A DNA stretch of 64,000 nucleotides. Source: Berberis thunbergii. Its lineage: Eukaryota; Streptophyta; Magnoliopsida; Ranunculales; Berberidaceae. Numbering within the stretch: position 1 is the first letter of the stretch; every line of letters begins with the position of its first letter. Made by a program: the position numbers and the translations under genes. The notes under the pieces were generated by a model that was not told the origin of the DNA, made no database searches, and worked only from the letters and a program-made list of their open reading frames with translations. Shown piece after piece: positions 12,101 through 26,468 of the stretch. The DNA lies in contig QNQO01001174.1 in NCBI GenBank assembly GCA_003290165.1, forward strand, positions 62,001 to 126,000. Direction: 5' to 3'.

Positions 12101-15100
12101 GAATTCTAAATATATTCAGTGGAGCAAGCATGCTGTAGATAGAACCAAATGCAACTATTTTGCAGCCCCATTGCACTACTCTCAAACAACACAGTGAACA
12201 TTATCCTCAATAAATGCACAAATTTAGTTGAACTATGAAATACATAAGCGTGAATGCCTTGAGCATGACATATAGGAAATATGGTCAAACCTGCTTCAGG
12301 AATACATGCAATTGAGGATGTGAATCTGGATCCACGGTAACCTCAAAAAGAGGAAGGAAAACATTATCTAGCATGGTCTGGAAAGATGTAACGATTCCCA
12401 TTTCTTTGTAGACATTGTAAAGTCGAGGAAGCTGGGAAACACAAAAGAATTTTGAATGTCATCCAAAGCATCTTGATAAACAAAAGAAGTTTCCAATAAT
12501 CAACATTTTGCATTTAATGACTTATAATCATTCTAAAAAGCAAGTCATTCGCTATAAATACCAAATCTCTTCTTCATCCAAAATAAATTAGAAACAAATG
12601 CTGCTCTGCTACATAAATTATAATGGAAATACACATACTAATATATACAGAAGAATCATATTAGAGAAATTCCAAAACCATCAATAACATTGTCTTTGTG
12701 AGAATAGTTGTAGCATTAACTATAGAAGTAGGGAAATTTATTCCATAGGTCAGCCAAAGAGAAGATAGAGAAATATACCTGAATCAACCAAACAACATTC
12801 TCACTATACAAGTCATTATTCACTATCCAACTGGCAAGCTGGTCCCATTCACTTTGTTTACGTCCATATATTGATATCCTGTATTCGGCCATCTAAAAAG
12901 GCAACATAAGCATTAGTTATTTCACAATAAGGGGTTAAGACTAGGTAAGGTGTAAACGAGCATTCATTTATTAAAAAGGATAAACAAGACAAGTATAATC
13001 ATATATTAAAAAAAGAATGTGGCTCAAAAGAGCGAGATACTCCTCGAGCCAAAGGAACATACAAGGTGTTCCGAATGGTCTAATTAAAGATTGATCCCCA
13101 ATTGAAAATATTATCAGCAAGGGATACAATTGCAAGCATGCTCCATGCTGGGCCAGTACTTTAATGTTCTTCTCAATGGTTTCAATATCTCTGAGCTTGT
13201 AATGGAATACTCTCTGGTTTCTCTCAGCCCCACAACACCCAAATTTCCGCTATTACCAATCGATCCCATATCCGATTGCCTTGGGAAGTGAACACTCTTG
13301 TTTTCCAATGAACCATCCAATCTTTGAGAAAGCTAATCGAGGGGATAGTGCATCTACAAGCCCCAGTAATTCGAGAGCACACTTGCTTGGAGAAGTCGCA
13401 CTCAAATAGAAGGGTAAAACAATTCAAGATATATCTAAATGGAATGTCATATGAGGATAGACAACACAAACAGAAAGTACAGTCAAAGTTTATATCATAT
13501 AATGCATCCTGAATTTCAAGGTGGGGTTCCAGGCAATTTAGTTTTGTACATATTCTTAAGTTAGTCAACTGTACCGACTTCTTTTCATAGAAATATATTT
13601 AGAAACACTCCCATGGTTTAAATATACCCTAATCATCAATAATCAATGTCGTCGTCAGGGGGGGAGCGGAACCAGAGATTTCAAGGGGGGGGAGGAACCA
13701 AGCTTTTTTTAGCTTATACCATTTTCTTGCATTCAACTTGTGAGCATGACATAATAATACTGGGATTCCATTGTCACATTTCTCAAGTTAAACACTAAAA
13801 TAATGATAATAATAAACAAAATGTATAATTAAGAGCATAAATAAATTAAAAATTAATTAAAAATAAAAGTAGTTCAAATAAATTCTAATAGATTAAGGAT
13901 AGTTAGATAGTAATTAGGTTCTTATTAAAAACCTGTGTTATTAGCTAAGTTGGCCCCACAGAGCTGTTAAAGGACGAAACGTGACCTAAGGGTCCCACAT
14001 TCTGTTATGATATCGGTTCAATAGCTTCCATTCACCTAATCTTGATTGTGGGAGGGGCCAACACGTGGTAGCCCAACCATTGTCGAATTTCTTTACCAAA
14101 CCAACTACAAACTACACTAGAGAATATGAAAACCCTTGGGGGAGGGTTTGGGTTTGGAAGGAGGGTGGGGGTGGTTGGTTGCATGGCCACTTCTTGCACC
14201 CACCCCCTGGTTCTGGTTCTGGAGCTGCCCCAGCTTGTCATGGTCAAATCGATCAAACACCTATTCTTCACTTATCCGTTCTCCCTTGCAGTTTGGGAGA
14301 AGATGGCTTCAGCCTGTAGTGGTCACTGTCCATCAACAAACTCCTTAATCACATGGAACGCTCAATGGAAGGTAGTGAAATTGGATATGGGACAGGCTAG
14401 TCATTGTCACTCATTGCTACACTAGTTGTTCCATGGAGGGGACACAATGAAGGAGTTGGGGCAAGAAACAACAAGGATATAGACCATGTTTGTATGGGCA
14501 TATATCAGGAATGTGGGGCTGGGCCGCCGCTAGTGGTATTTTAAAGGATCCTAACTTCATCGATATAATCTTCTCATGGACAAATTTATTCATCTATTCC
14601 TCTCTTTGTGAGTGTCTCAATCGTATTTTCGATTTGTTAATAGAATGCTTCTTCTATCTTGCTAATCAAATATAAATAGGGGGTGAGATCCAGGGACAAA
14701 GAAGTTACATGCACCTGTTTAACCCACCTAGAAATTTCAAATTATGTTGGGTTTTTGTGGGGGTGATTTCCTTTTTGTGTAGAGATTGTCTCACAAAATT
14801 ATATATACAGCCAATGTGGGGGAATATGGTGGGAAAATCCAGTTGACGGTAAAAAGGCTAACAATATATGATAAAATTTAGGATACAGGAAATATAAACT
14901 TGATACACACATATTAAGTATCAAACTTGTATCAAGTATCAAGCCCCATTATGATGATATAATGATATTCATACTTGTAACTACTCATAATAACATTTTT
15001 TCAACATTATGCATACATAATAAATGTATGGACAAGTAAAATGAACAGATGGTGCTTGAAATAATAATTTAACATGAGAGTGTTTGACATCTAAAGCAGA

Positions 15101-18100
15101 TACTTAACATGTATTGAACAATAGATATGAGAATGTACAACTTTTTAATAGTTCAAATTGAACTTAGGTTAGATGAAAATACTTACAAAAATATTGCAAT
15201 GTTATGGATATTTTGTACCATGAGGAATACAGTATAGAAAAATTTTATTTTCTTCACCAACATACGCTAGTTAATTACTGCTGAAAAAGTTTTTCAACGT
15301 CCATGTGAACAGAGTGCAACAAATGAGGAAGGTGAAATATCAACGATTGTGAGAAATTTCAAACATAAATTAAGCTTAAGGCATAGTGCCAGATGCAACC
15401 TTTGAGATAAATGATTTAATGCATAACTACACTTATGTAATGGAACAAAAACAAAATTAAAACGGCCTAACAAATTTGGCAAGCACCTGGTATTTGCTCG
15501 CTTCTAGATCAGTAAACACTTGCTTTGTCAGCTCACCAAGGAAACGACCTATTGAACAACGATAGCAGTTATCAAAATAAATAATTGGGTCGACAGTATA
15601 AACACACTTCTAAAAAATGAGCAACACAACAAAACTTCAAGAGGGCACTTTAGATTCAATTAACAGAAGGAAACACCAAGCTAGAGCACTTATTCAGTTT
15701 ATAGATGCTTCAGTTGAATGCCCCTTTGAAAGTTTGGGACGAGAAACATAACAAGATATACTTTAAAATGTCCAATCACACGTATTTTGCAAGTAGGATG
15801 TAGATTGGTTTAATCAACCTCAATGCAGGGGAAGCTTCTTCTTTTCTGTAGGTACTTGTGGGCCTTTCCCAAGGATATGATTGGCATCTTCAGGTGACTA
15901 CATTGATATTTTTCTGAGTACATAATGAAATGCAATAAAAAACATCACCTCAAGAAGATTTGATGATCACAAACATGAAGCCGTAAACTTGTTTGGTTTT
16001 TGTTTAAATAAATATAATCTCATATATACTTTCTTAATTATAGTAATTAAAAAAGAACTATCGGTACCAAGTGCCAACCAAGTAGAGATGCTTGAGGGGT
16101 GTTATAATGCAGTTCTCTCTAGTATGTTGGTTTTTGTTTCGTTAGGGGTAGAGTGTGCTTACTTCTCTTAAAGATTATTTCTTCTGTTTTTTTCATGATA
16201 TATTATTACAAAGGCTTGGATAAATCAACTCAAACAAGTTTTCATATACAAACAAAACCAGTGCAAGATGACAGCTCACTTCATTAAGGAAAGAAGACCA
16301 ACTTAACAGATATGACTTACCTTGGATAAGATTATCTTGCTTAAGGAAAATCTCCCTGAGCCTACTTTGACCGCAAGGGTTATACTTGAGATTGAACTTA
16401 TCAAAACGATGAAATGTGCTCTTGTCTGCATGAACATCTAGCAGATCTACATTAAGGTCATACCTGTTCCCACATAAGGCAAAGAAACTTATATCAAGTC
16501 CCATAATAACTTAGAACTAGAAAAAGAAATTTAAACTAGGTATCATTTTACCCAGTCAAATCCAGACTCCCAAAAACTTCTTTTAGTGTCAAATATGTTC
16601 CATCCCGAAATATCACAACCTGAATAAAAAGAAATGCACAACAACAGGATCTAAGTGAGATAGTGGTGCAACCTGCTTCAGTAAGTCAATTAACCAGTAA
16701 CTAAGCAACACTTCCTCAGAAGGCAAGGGTAGGATGTTATTAGACACTATGCTGGTGCAGTATTAGCTTAAACCTAAGCTGCATGGATATGATATACCCA
16801 GGATCAGAAACTCCCCACAATATATGATTCCTATTAGGCAACAGCTAAAAGTAGGATTTTCTGGAGTCCAGAAATTTATTTACACATTATCACATAATTT
16901 TGACAATGTGCGTCATAAACCCTTTTGAAGAGTGCATTCAACAAACGCATAAGTACTGATGGGGAGGAAAGATGCAAGTTCAAACATATGAAGTAAGCCA
17001 AATTTCAATCACATATTCACCCATTTGAAGAGTCAAGTAGCAAAGAAATAAGTTCTGATGCCCTCTAAAGTTTCTTGCAAAGATAAAAGTTCACATATAA
17101 GACATTTGGATTCATTGTCTAGATATTCAAGCACGGGATGGCAACGATAGGGTTCAGGTTTTTCTTTCACACTATACCTAATCAGGGTTTTGGGTCGGGA
17201 TTATTCAAAATTCGGCCAATGCTAAACCCGTACCCACCCGATTACCCTCCTCAACACCTAACAATACTGCATTAAGGAGATACAACAGCCAAATCCAAGA
17301 TATGTCATAGTGACTAGAGCAAGCACTAAGACCAAGCCACTTCATATTTGGATTTATGAGTACACATGACACGGACAATTCTATCTGACTCAAAGAAAAC
17401 AAAATTATCTGAGAGCACAATCTAAAGAGACGTTCAGACTTGAGAACTAAATATTGTTACAGCATTACAGCAAATCATTACCTCATCAGGTTCTTTCCTC
17501 AATTTTGACTTTATGAACCTCAAGAGATGCTTCTGGTTCATGCATGCTGAGTGGTGAACATGAGTATCAACTTTCCTGACATTGTAGAAGTCCCGATGTG
17601 GTGCACTTTTCTGAGCAAGAAATTCTTTATCCGCATTAAGCATCAGGTGAAGATTGAATTTCTGAATAATGGCAGAGAAAAAAGAATATTGTCAAAATGC
17701 CAGAAGTATAGTTCATGTCAAGTAATTGGCATCATACACATCAAAGTATTACCTGTTCCAAAAGAAGCAGTCTATGATGGCATACAGTCCGAATGTTCCC
17801 AGCAGCAATCACTCGAAGGATGCGATGCAAATCAGTAAAGAAGGTCGTTGCATCAGCTACCGGAAAAAGTTTCTCCATTGCTGGAATAACGTTGCCAAAG
17901 CACGAGAAGGTTGTGATTCTACATCTAAAGTAGTCTAGTGAAGAAAACAACAGTAGGCTTTATGTTGTCTTACAAGTTTTATTCGCATAGACCTGAACGA
18001 CTCCATCTTCCATCTGAAAATAATGCTGGAGAAGAAGATTGATGGTTAGAGAGAAAGAGAGAGGCATCTCCTCAACTAAATCATAGAAGAGTAACAATTA

Positions 18101-21100
18101 AATGGTGAAAATCACAAATCTGGGAGGCTGCAAGCCAGTGTCTTTTTAATTGTAAGAAATCATGAATCACTTTTAGCCCAACATTAGTAAATAATAATAT
18201 AATTGAACTTCTTAAAAATTTTGGATGCCCCATCCATGTTTTCTTCTTTTTTGGAGTAAAATGGGGCCCCACAAAATAAAGTAATAAAAAGTAACATGCT
18301 ACTTGCTAGGTATCCAAATTATTTTCTGAAGTGGTAATGATAATAGAAAATAAAATCGACTGTGTGGATCTGCCCATGGCCAGCTTACTGAGAAGAACGC
18401 CAAAGGAATACAAAAAAATGATATCAACAATCAAATAAACTTACATCTGTTTTTCCTTGTGGAGAATATGAAAATGGATTTGCGACTGGCTTTGGTGTGC
18501 TCGGGTCTGTTATAATTTCTTTATCCCAAGGGGCAACCTCTTCACGAAATACATACTTTTTCCGCAGCTCGAGGCACTCTTGAAGAGCCAGATAAACCTC
18601 TACTTCGTCCGGAGAAGGTACCTCTAATTGAAGTTTAAATTACAGTGTTAACATATTTTCATTAACACAACTCTGAATTAGTACACTTTTATTGATTTAG
18701 TAAAGCTTGCACTTATAACTAAACAGACGATACTTCCATTCTACAATCGAGAAATAAACAAGACAATAAGGTCAAGCACATGGAAGCAAAATTTAATTTA
18801 GCCACTCTACTTGCAAAGAAGTTGATCAATTAATCAAGTTATTATCCATGTTCCAATATATCCTTTGCCCCCCCCCCCCCCTGGCCCTGCGGGGCAAGTA
18901 TTGTTATGATATGTCATCAGACTTGGTCATTTCCCCACATATCTCAGTGTTTAAGTGGTTCATGTAGTGAACCTTCTTACTGCCTCCCCCCCCCCCATAA
19001 GAGCAATTCTACCAACCAACACATTTAGAACACACGCAGACAGGGTTCTTGTTGAATGCCTGTTATGCATTTTCAAATTTCGATTAATAGAGTCATTCTT
19101 GATCATGCCCTGGTGCTTCAAATTTTCTCCAATTAAATTCTCATTTGGCTAACTTTACAAATTTGTCTGGTTGAGCATGTTGTGCCTCAAGACCTCACCG
19201 ACAAAAGCAGAAAGTCATATGTATGTTTTTTTTTCTCACGTAGTGAAGTTTAAAGTACCCGTAAATGAAGCAAAGGTTTTCCAATTAAAATAATAAATAT
19301 GACAAAATGTGAAAAAATAAAAGAAAATACACCTGACACAACTCTGACTATAAAAATGTTGTGGACTAATTAAAAGTTTCAACCAAAAAAATGTTGACAA
19401 GATCAATCGCCCATTCCCCTAATGGACACACCAAAATCCTGGCTCTGCCATTTTTCCTCACGACATATAACTTAACTATATAAAGCTAATTTTTGCAAAG
19501 AAAGTGCAAATATACCATGTCAGTTGTTAACTAACAACATGCAAATAGACCATTTCATCATCCGGGTTAGCAATAAAGTTACTCTGGGAAAACAGAACAT
19601 TGTCTGAGTGTTGATGGGCATTTGAAACTTGATGGTCTAATAGATGCAGGTGCATTAATACTGAAAGAGGGTATAACTAAACAGACATAGCACACCCAGA
19701 AGCTAAGATATTACCAGATGGAGTAATCTTAAGTCGTACAAAAGTTTCATGCTCCGGTTCTTTTCTAAGAATATCAGCTGTTATTGGGTCAGGCTGGACA
19801 CCATGCAAATCGCCAGATACACTGTGAGACCTAATCATGCTAGATGAGGCAATAGGCTTTTGCTCCATATTGCTATTAACTTGATCTGACATATTCTCGA
19901 AGTGGTCTTTTCCCTCTGGATCCTGTTCCCAATTGTCAAATCTTCTAAATGTGACAATGATTTTGAGATAATACCAAAATAGTAGCGATCAAGTGAGTGG
20001 GTGGGTGTAATAATCCTTAATTGCAATACAAACTTACCGGAATTCCATTGGCATCCTCATCATCATCACCATCACCTGATACTTCTAAACTCTCCAAGGC
20101 ACTAATACTGGCAACAGGAGACTTAGGAGAAGTTGGTCTGTTGTTGATATGTCCAACTCTCTTCCCCCGACCGGCTACAGCTAAGCAACCACAAAAGGCA
20201 AACAGATAATAAGTTGTAAAACTCACATATAGATGCTGATGACTAATACTTTGCAAAGCATAATTTCTTGACTGAGGAGAGTGTTAATATATCAAAAGTG
20301 CCACAATTGTGACTCGAATAAATAAGCATTATCACAATTCACAGATCAACTTAAAATATAGCTATGAGGGAGGAGAACATCTCTCTAACCGAGTAAAAAC
20401 ATAACTATAAGGGAGGAGAACATCTCTCTAACCTAGTTGAAGGCAGTGAACTCTAACCGAGTGAAGAGCTTTTTTAAGGGGACCCATCAGTCAAAATAGC
20501 CCTATGATTCACACTTATAACCATTTTCCGGGATGGAATTTCATCCTGGAAAATGCAATTCCAACTCAAATTCCAAAATTAGAAAAAATAAAAATAAAAA
20601 ACCGATGGTAAATATTTATATAAAATACAGAAAAGAACAAAGTCTGAAGTGGAATTTTCCATAAAATGAGTTCAATTTTGTGCAATTCACAAAATCTTTT
20701 GCGCAATAAACACGCGCTTACCCTAATAGCAAGCTATTGTGGTCTCAACATTTTCTTGAAAAACAAATTGCTATAATATATACATCATAAATTCAATGTT
20801 AGTTAATTTACACTAAAATTGTTCTTTTATGACAAATTGCAGAGACAACAAAACCTACACTACACATTCAACTTGCACTAAAAAATGTTGAAACAAAATT
20901 CTAAAGAGTTTACTCTCTATCAGAAGTTTAGAGTACCTTCAGAGAGTTTGCGAAGCCGCGGCAACCCGGCGGGAACGGGAAGAAGATGATGATGATGATG
21001 GTCATCATCTTCATGTTCACCATTCTGGTCGCATTTCTCAACTTCATCTTCACCGTAACGATCTCGCTCGACGGTCTTGGCGAACTCGAGTAACTGAGTT

Positions 21101-21192
21101 AGGGTTCTTCGATGCATGTAGTAGGCGGAAACCGCCACGAACGAAGCCCCGAACAGAGCCGCCATGGCCAGATGCACTGCATAAGAATCCAT
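9164..21192 (-). CDS. AMPD: AMP deaminase, FAC1-type, 19 coding exons
   Basis: Converts AMP to IMP plus ammonia in purine salvage. Coding exons on the minus strand, 5' to 3': 21192-20937, 20174-20038, 19922-19715, 18623-18445, 18025-17974, 17880-17753, 17661-17482, 16619-16552, 16463-16321, 15548-15487, 12892-12779, 12431-12291, 11600-11448, 11020-10967, 10873-10763, 10640-10467, 10380-10300, 9493-9395, 9232-9164. All introns are GT-AG and the joined frame is open (2409 nt, 802 aa; Arabidopsis FAC1 is 839). A hydrophobic N-terminal segment (residues about 7-25) fits a membrane anchor. Zinc ligands are visible: DTHVHHSA (H354, H356), LRPHCGE (H622) and [11 protein letters not shown] (D699). 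The disordered N-terminal region has an acidic/poly-His run and the conserved [19 protein letters not shown]. The start is the second Met of its frame, chosen because it aligns with the FAC1 N-terminus. Intron 10 (12893-15486) holds LINE debris. Confidence 0.96.
11339..11418. repeat. Tandem plus inverted short repeat in an AMP deaminase intron
   Basis: CATCCACAGTAGGGATAGTA occurs twice in tandem (26-bp period), immediately followed by an inverse CAAAATACTATCCC and then CCCACAGTGG. This makes a potential hairpin. It lies in intron 13, about 30 bp downstream of the exon 13 donor in transcript direction. Confidence 0.6.
14060..14660 (+). pseudogene. LINE zf-RVT fragment inside AMP deaminase intron 10
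   Basis: The plus strand encodes [19 protein letters not shown] at about 14245-14305, the typical end of the zf-RVT domain of plant LINE ORF2 (consensus style xxHLFFxCPFSxxVW). Downstream pieces (an Arg/Asn-rich RNN stretch near 14465) resemble the linker that follows. The remnant is antisense to the host gene and lacks the reverse transcriptase. It helps explain why this intron (2594 bp) is the longest of the gene. Confidence 0.65.
20362..20440. repeat. Two-copy direct repeat in AMP deaminase intron 1
   Basis: GGGAGGAGAACATCTCTCTA occurs twice about 42 bp apart with near-identical flanks, and a partial echo (CTCTAACCGAGTGAAG) follows at about 20451. This is simple local duplication. Confidence 0.55.
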
Positions 21193-21231
21193 TCGATCGG
21201 TTTTGTTTTGAAATCTTTGGAGCAAATGAGA

Positions 21232-21240
21232 CTATTTATA
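21232..21240 (-). promoter_or_regulatory. Candidate TATA box of the AMP deaminase gene
   Basis: The minus strand reads TATAAATAG about 40 bp upstream of the start codon at 21192. If used, it would leave a very short 5' leader, so it may be incidental. Confidence 0.3.
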
Positions 21241-24200
21241 CGAGAGGATATTCGATCGATCAGAGAAGGTTTGGTTTGCTTTGGTTTGCTTTGGTTTAAA
21301 GAAGCCGAAATTGTCTTTGGTTTAAAGAAGTATCACTTTCTAGATTTGAGGGTCAGAGTGGCTGTGGAAAATGCGGTGTCTGGTGTTGTCATAGACTTTT
21401 TGTTTATCGTTTTTTTTTTTATATTATAATAATATGGGAACAATACAATAGTGATTGCCTACTCAAGCTGTTAATGCAGCTGCTAACGGTGATGGAGCCA
21501 GAATATTTGTTGAAGAGGCAGAATAATGAGTCATAGTTAATAATATAATAATTAAATACTTTAACATTAAATTTTTTAAATATTTTTCATCTTGGAAAGA
21601 TGGTAAGTTCACTAAGTTGGGCACTCCAAAATAGAGTATTGGCTCATCCTTTTGTTACATGTTTATATCTCATTGGGGCAAGACTCGCTGATGGATGGAG
21701 TGAGCATGGGTGTTTCGTTTACATCATGGGCTCATGGCCCTGTTTCTCCGATCGGTTGTCTAATGGAATTTACATCACTAATGTCTAGAAAGTTGGTTTT
21801 GGGTGTAAACCCCGAGGGAATTGTCACAAAGAGATGAGATAAGAACGAAGGTTGATCAACTTCTAGGAATTGAAAGAATTGAGAAAACTCTCTAAAGATT
21901 ATAGAAATCATTAGAACAAGTACTAGTATAGGTGGGTATTCCTATAAGAACCTCGAACAATTTGTTGAAGAACTGAAACATTGAAGATAACTATCACACA
22001 ACAATTTCAGATATCACATCTGAATTTGAGCTTTGGTTCAAACCACAATAAGATAAATTGACTCTTCCATCAAAATCTTTGAATGAATAAGCATCTGCAA
22101 TATGTTGGACATTAATGTACTTCAAACTTTTGATCACAACTCTAAAGTGATGATGAATTCCATTTTAAAGATAAATTGATGTTTGAAACAATCTAAATTA
22201 TCAATTTTCTACAGAAAAAAAAAAAAAAAAAAAAAAAAAAACTTGACCCAGTTGTTGCTAATGTTAGAAGTTTCAAAATGGTCTTGTACCGCTGTTGATG
22301 ATCTCAATGGCAAGTCGATCATTTCTCTGAAAAAACATCCTTCAATATGTTATCTAATGGGCATGGGCAAAAAAAATTTGTGTGACTGAATAGATCATGG
22401 GATCTCTAGAACGATAATAGGAAATACCCAGATTCAGATAAACAATCATCAGACTACTTGAGATAAAATAGCAAACCAACATAAATATCTTCATGGGTGT
22501 GGAAAGAAAATCTATGCCTCCAGCATGCGAAAGACTTTCATACAGCTAAGCTCAATCAGTGAAGATAGTGTAGGGTAATTCCCAAACGAGGCTTATTTAG
22601 AAACCCCAAAAATGCAAAAATAAATGAAGGAATTGGGATCTCAAATTTGCTACAATGGGTATGAAGAACATATGACATCCAATCGAAAACCTTTTGTTGA
22701 GTTCAGATTCCCCTGCTGTTGATACTTGGGCAATCACCCACTCACCCAAATTAGCAAACTCAACAACTTTACACAACCTAAGACATGGGGGATTTGAATT
22801 GTTGCTGAGATTTGAAGTTTGATGAGAGGGTTTGGAAGAGAAGAGAGATTATTCAGGAAGCCAAATCAAATTATATATAAAATTAGGGATAAATTTTAAT
22901 TTTGAATATTTTTCAAAAAAGTCAGTGGGAGTGCTTGCCCCCATGTGGCTTCGTGCCTGCATGGTAAGTAAGCTGCGTATTGAGATTTGAGATGTGGAAT
23001 CAATTGATGGATGTGATGGCTAAAAAGGTTGGTTGCAATTATTAATTTTAGTTACTTAAAATAGACAATTTTTATTATTATTTATTTTAAAGGCTATATT
23101 GACCAAGTTAAGTCATATTGAGGTTTTATCTTTGTTTATCAAAATTTTTATTTTGCTATTATTGATTTTGTGCGGTGTGATTAGGATTATTTTTCCAGTG
23201 ATTTGGGTTTTGGTGATGTAGAGTTTTGGTTCATACAAGATTTTGTTGATTTAGATTGAGGCGGAGAGAAGATTAAGCTACGAAGTTACTAAAGATGGTT
23301 GATTTTGATCCGTTGTTTGTAGGAGTTTTGATTCGACTTGTCCAATTTGAAAAATCAAAGTGTTATGACTAGAAAAATCAATTATAGGAGTTTTGATTCG
23401 ACTTTTCATTATAGGAGTTTTGATTCAACTTGTCCAATTTGAAAAATCAAAGTGTTATGACTAGAAGATCCAGAGACATTATCATTGTATTTCATATTAC
23501 TAATACGTGTTATATCTGATTTGAGTTTTGTATACATTGTTGATGTTGAACTATTTTTTTAATTACTGTTTTGATTTTTCACCCATTGTTCTTGTTGATT
23601 ACGAATTTGTTGTTGATTATGAACTTGTTATTCTTTTTCTATATGGTTAGTGTGAAAAATGGTTGATGATTAAAAGCCTAGTTGTTAAGTATATGGTGGT
23701 GAAAGGTAATTAAACTGGATAATTTATGTTTTCTAACGTATTTCATTAAAGTTTTGTTTGTTAACATTTTTTCGTAATGTTAGTTTCGCCTCATTACAAC
23801 CCAAGTTGTACTTGTTTGTGTAAAACTTGGGTATTCTTCGTGTCTTCAACGCTCAAATTCAATCTGGACCTTAAAATGTGTGATAGTTAGAGTTGGTTGG
23901 GCATAAATAAAATAAAAAAACCTATTTCTCCTCTCCTTCTATGTGATCCGTTAGATTTTTATTTTTTGATAAATCTCAAACGTCTTTTATTTCGAACCTG
24001 AAACACCATTTCGATTTGTTATATAGACTATCATATTCCCCGTGCCTTCGACGCTCAAATTGTTTTGCTTATGGATCGGAAAATATATGTGATAAGAGTA
24101 TAATTTTCAACTTTTGTCATGGATATTTCAGTCCTATGCGAACATAAATTTCAGCAAAACACATTTTTCCTATTGTATTACTTGTGTCGTTGGCATAATA

Positions 24201-25439
24201 GAAGATGAGTCATGGCAATAGATCAAACTCAGTTAAAATTGCAAACAATTAGGAAAAAAAAACATATTTTAAAACTGCCACATTAATACTCTCAAAATTT
24301 TGATTTTTCAAAATATATGGTATTTGCTTGAATGTGTCTTAATATTGAAAATACTTACGATATGAAGTGTCTTAGATTATAGATAATTTTTTGAAAAAAA
24401 AAATGCATACGACGTGAAATGCATATTTAAAACTTTAAACGATTGTATTAATGATTAATTTCATTGGGAAAAACTTCAAAAATGCATCTCAACCATACCA
24501 GGTTTACTAAATCCGACAGCTAAGTAGATACTTATGACAATTTGCATTTAAACAATACAAAATTTTATTTCTCCACCACATATCCATTCCACCAACTTTT
24601 TTCACTTGTTTTCACTTGCAATTTAATTACAAACATGTAATTGTTGACATTGAATCTCCATCATTAACATCTTCTTCAACTTTCAATCCTAGCTCTTTAT
24701 CTCCAATCTCAAACACCATTCTGATTTGTTATATAGAAGATTGTCATTTGTAAATATTAAATAGATTGTGATTTTTAAAGTTTGGTATTTCCTCTTGCAG
24801 GATATGGATATTAGCGTTATTTGTGTTATTTGCTATGATGACAAATATTTCATGGTATAGCACATCAGTATGGATCCTACGGTTGATGGTATATAGAAAG
24901 TCATTTGTGAAAAGTGAAAATACCCCACTCCTTCGTTTGAGTTGTCTTTTCAAAAGAAAAACAAGTGAATTGTTGTTGACAGTAATTCAGGGATACAATC
25001 TCTAGCAAACTTCACTTGGGCAAAGAGGCAAGCAATTGTGGATATTGATTTTTTACATATTTTTTTGGTTGATTACTAATTTCTTGTTGATTATGAACTT
25101 CTTGTTGTTGTTCTTCGCCTATATGGTTAATATGAAAGTTGATTGATGTTGTTTTTTAAGTTTGTGATTGCATGATTATGACGATTAAAAGTTCAATTGT
25201 TATGTATATGGTGGCAAAAGGTAATCAATTTGGACAATTGTGTTTTTTAACAATTGTTGAAGTTGTTTTTGTTAACATTCTTCATAATATCACTTTATTT
25301 AAAATATGTTGGAGTGCACTTGCCTGCTTAAAAGTTTTGTTAACATTTTTCCTAATATCATGTGTAAATAGACTATGATTTTTAAAGTTCTATATTTCGA
25401 GTTAAACGAAGAGGATGTTAGACAACAAGGAAATTGTTA
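21241..25439. other. Long intergenic region
   Basis: No host gene is supported. It holds a 30-base A run near 22215, a local tandem duplication at 23320-23465, and degenerate paired segments: about 23560-23770 resembles 25060-25280 (TATATGGTGG and AAGGTAAT blocks), and 23960-24020 resembles 24690-24740. Its right part leads into the MULE transposase relic at 25440, so some of it may be eroded MULE interior. I could not translate it convincingly. Confidence 0.4.
23320..23465. repeat. Short tandem duplication
   Basis: The block TAGGAGTTTTGATTCGACTT is followed by CAAAGTGTTATGACTAGAA; the whole segment is duplicated with a partial third copy of its first half between. It is non-coding. Confidence 0.65.
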
Positions 25440-25890
25440 AAGGGTGGAATAGTTTTTGTTTATGTCCATTGATGGAAGTGAAGTTGGATAAACGAAAAAT
25501 TGATACATGGACCTTGAGTCAACAATGTAATATCATGTTGATCTTTCAACATGTACCCGCTCTTGCAATAAATGGCATATGAAAGGCTTCCCATGCGTTC
25601 CTGTCATGTTTGCACTATTCATCTTAATAATGAATTTTACGACTATTGTGATCCTTGCTTATTTGTTTCCAGTTTTTTTATCTCGGCTATGTTGAAGGCA
25701 TCGAGCCTGATATGATGAACTATGTGCCTAATGAGGTCTCTAATTTGGTTGCAAATTATCACCTGACATGAAATGCTCCTTAGGCAAGCCCAATAAAAAG
25801 ATAATGGAAAATACGGGGGCAAATGCCAATATGTTGATGAAATGCAGCCGTTGCAAAGTTTCACAAGGAAAACAAAAGTTTCCAATCCCC
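25440..25890 (+). pseudogene. MuDR-type (MULE) transposase C-terminal relic
   Basis: In shifting plus-strand frames I read a SWIM-type zinc finger (SCNKWHMKGFPCVPV, where the usual final His is Pro), then the downstream YDYCDPCLFVSSFF block, then a CxxC knuckle remnant (KCSRCKVSQGKQ). This order is typical of MULE transposases. Frameshifts and stops break it, and no catalytic core was found upstream. It lies about 1.5 kb 5' of the FAR1/OTU gene on the same strand. Confidence 0.65.
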
Positions 25891-26145
25891 AAACCAACTT
25901 TGAATCTATTCAAGTATTTTCACATTATTTGTGTAATGCGATTTCTCACCACAACTTATGACCATTTTCATAGAGCCAATAAATTTTATACGATTACATT
26001 TGTTGTAATAATTGTCATTGTTTATTTGAAAACATGATGAAATTATTTATAGGTTGATTTTTTCGCTTTGGCCTTGACATAGCCACATAGACTAACCATA
26101 CATATCTAATTTAAGTGAGTTTGACTAATCAAACCATGTCTCTTA

Positions 26146-26343
26146 GGGTCTGTTTGGTTAGCCATTTTTCTTGTTATGCAAATTTTTGTTGTATAGTTGT
26201 TTATTTATTGACAGAAAATCAATTTTTTGTAAAACTGTTTTCCCACTACTTATGCAAATCCAAGTCTAAGGGAGGTCTCGGAATTGGTTTCATGGAAATA
26301 ATTTCAATTTCCATGTCTATTTTTCGTTCAACCAAACAGACCC
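26146..26343. mobile_element. Tourist-like MITE (PIF/Harbinger type), copy 1
   Basis: 198 bp with terminal inverted repeats GGGTCTGTTTGGTT and AACCAAACAGACCC. It is flanked by TTA (26143-26145) and TAA (26344-26346), matching the TWA target preference of PIF/Harbinger elements, although the two copies of the trinucleotide differ. Confidence 0.75.
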
Positions 26344-26468
26344 TAAAGAAATCCAGTTGAGTATGTGCTATCAATAAAACTCGAATGGGTAACCTTCTGT
26401 TAGGCCTTTTAAGATGAGCTCGACACAACGGAAAAAGTGACTTTTTAGTTGGAAAACTATTTTTATTA

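Noticed and set aside
17140..17270. hAT-like MITE (GGGTTCAGG...CCTACCCG-type ends) in an AMP deaminase intron
   Set aside because: Only loosely similar GGGT/ACCC blocks; no matching inverted ends or target duplication could be defined.
21112..21429. Plus-strand 105-codon frame as a gene opposite AMP deaminase exon 1
   Set aside because: Overlaps the conserved FAC1 N-terminus in antisense; the product is low-complexity and hydrophobic.
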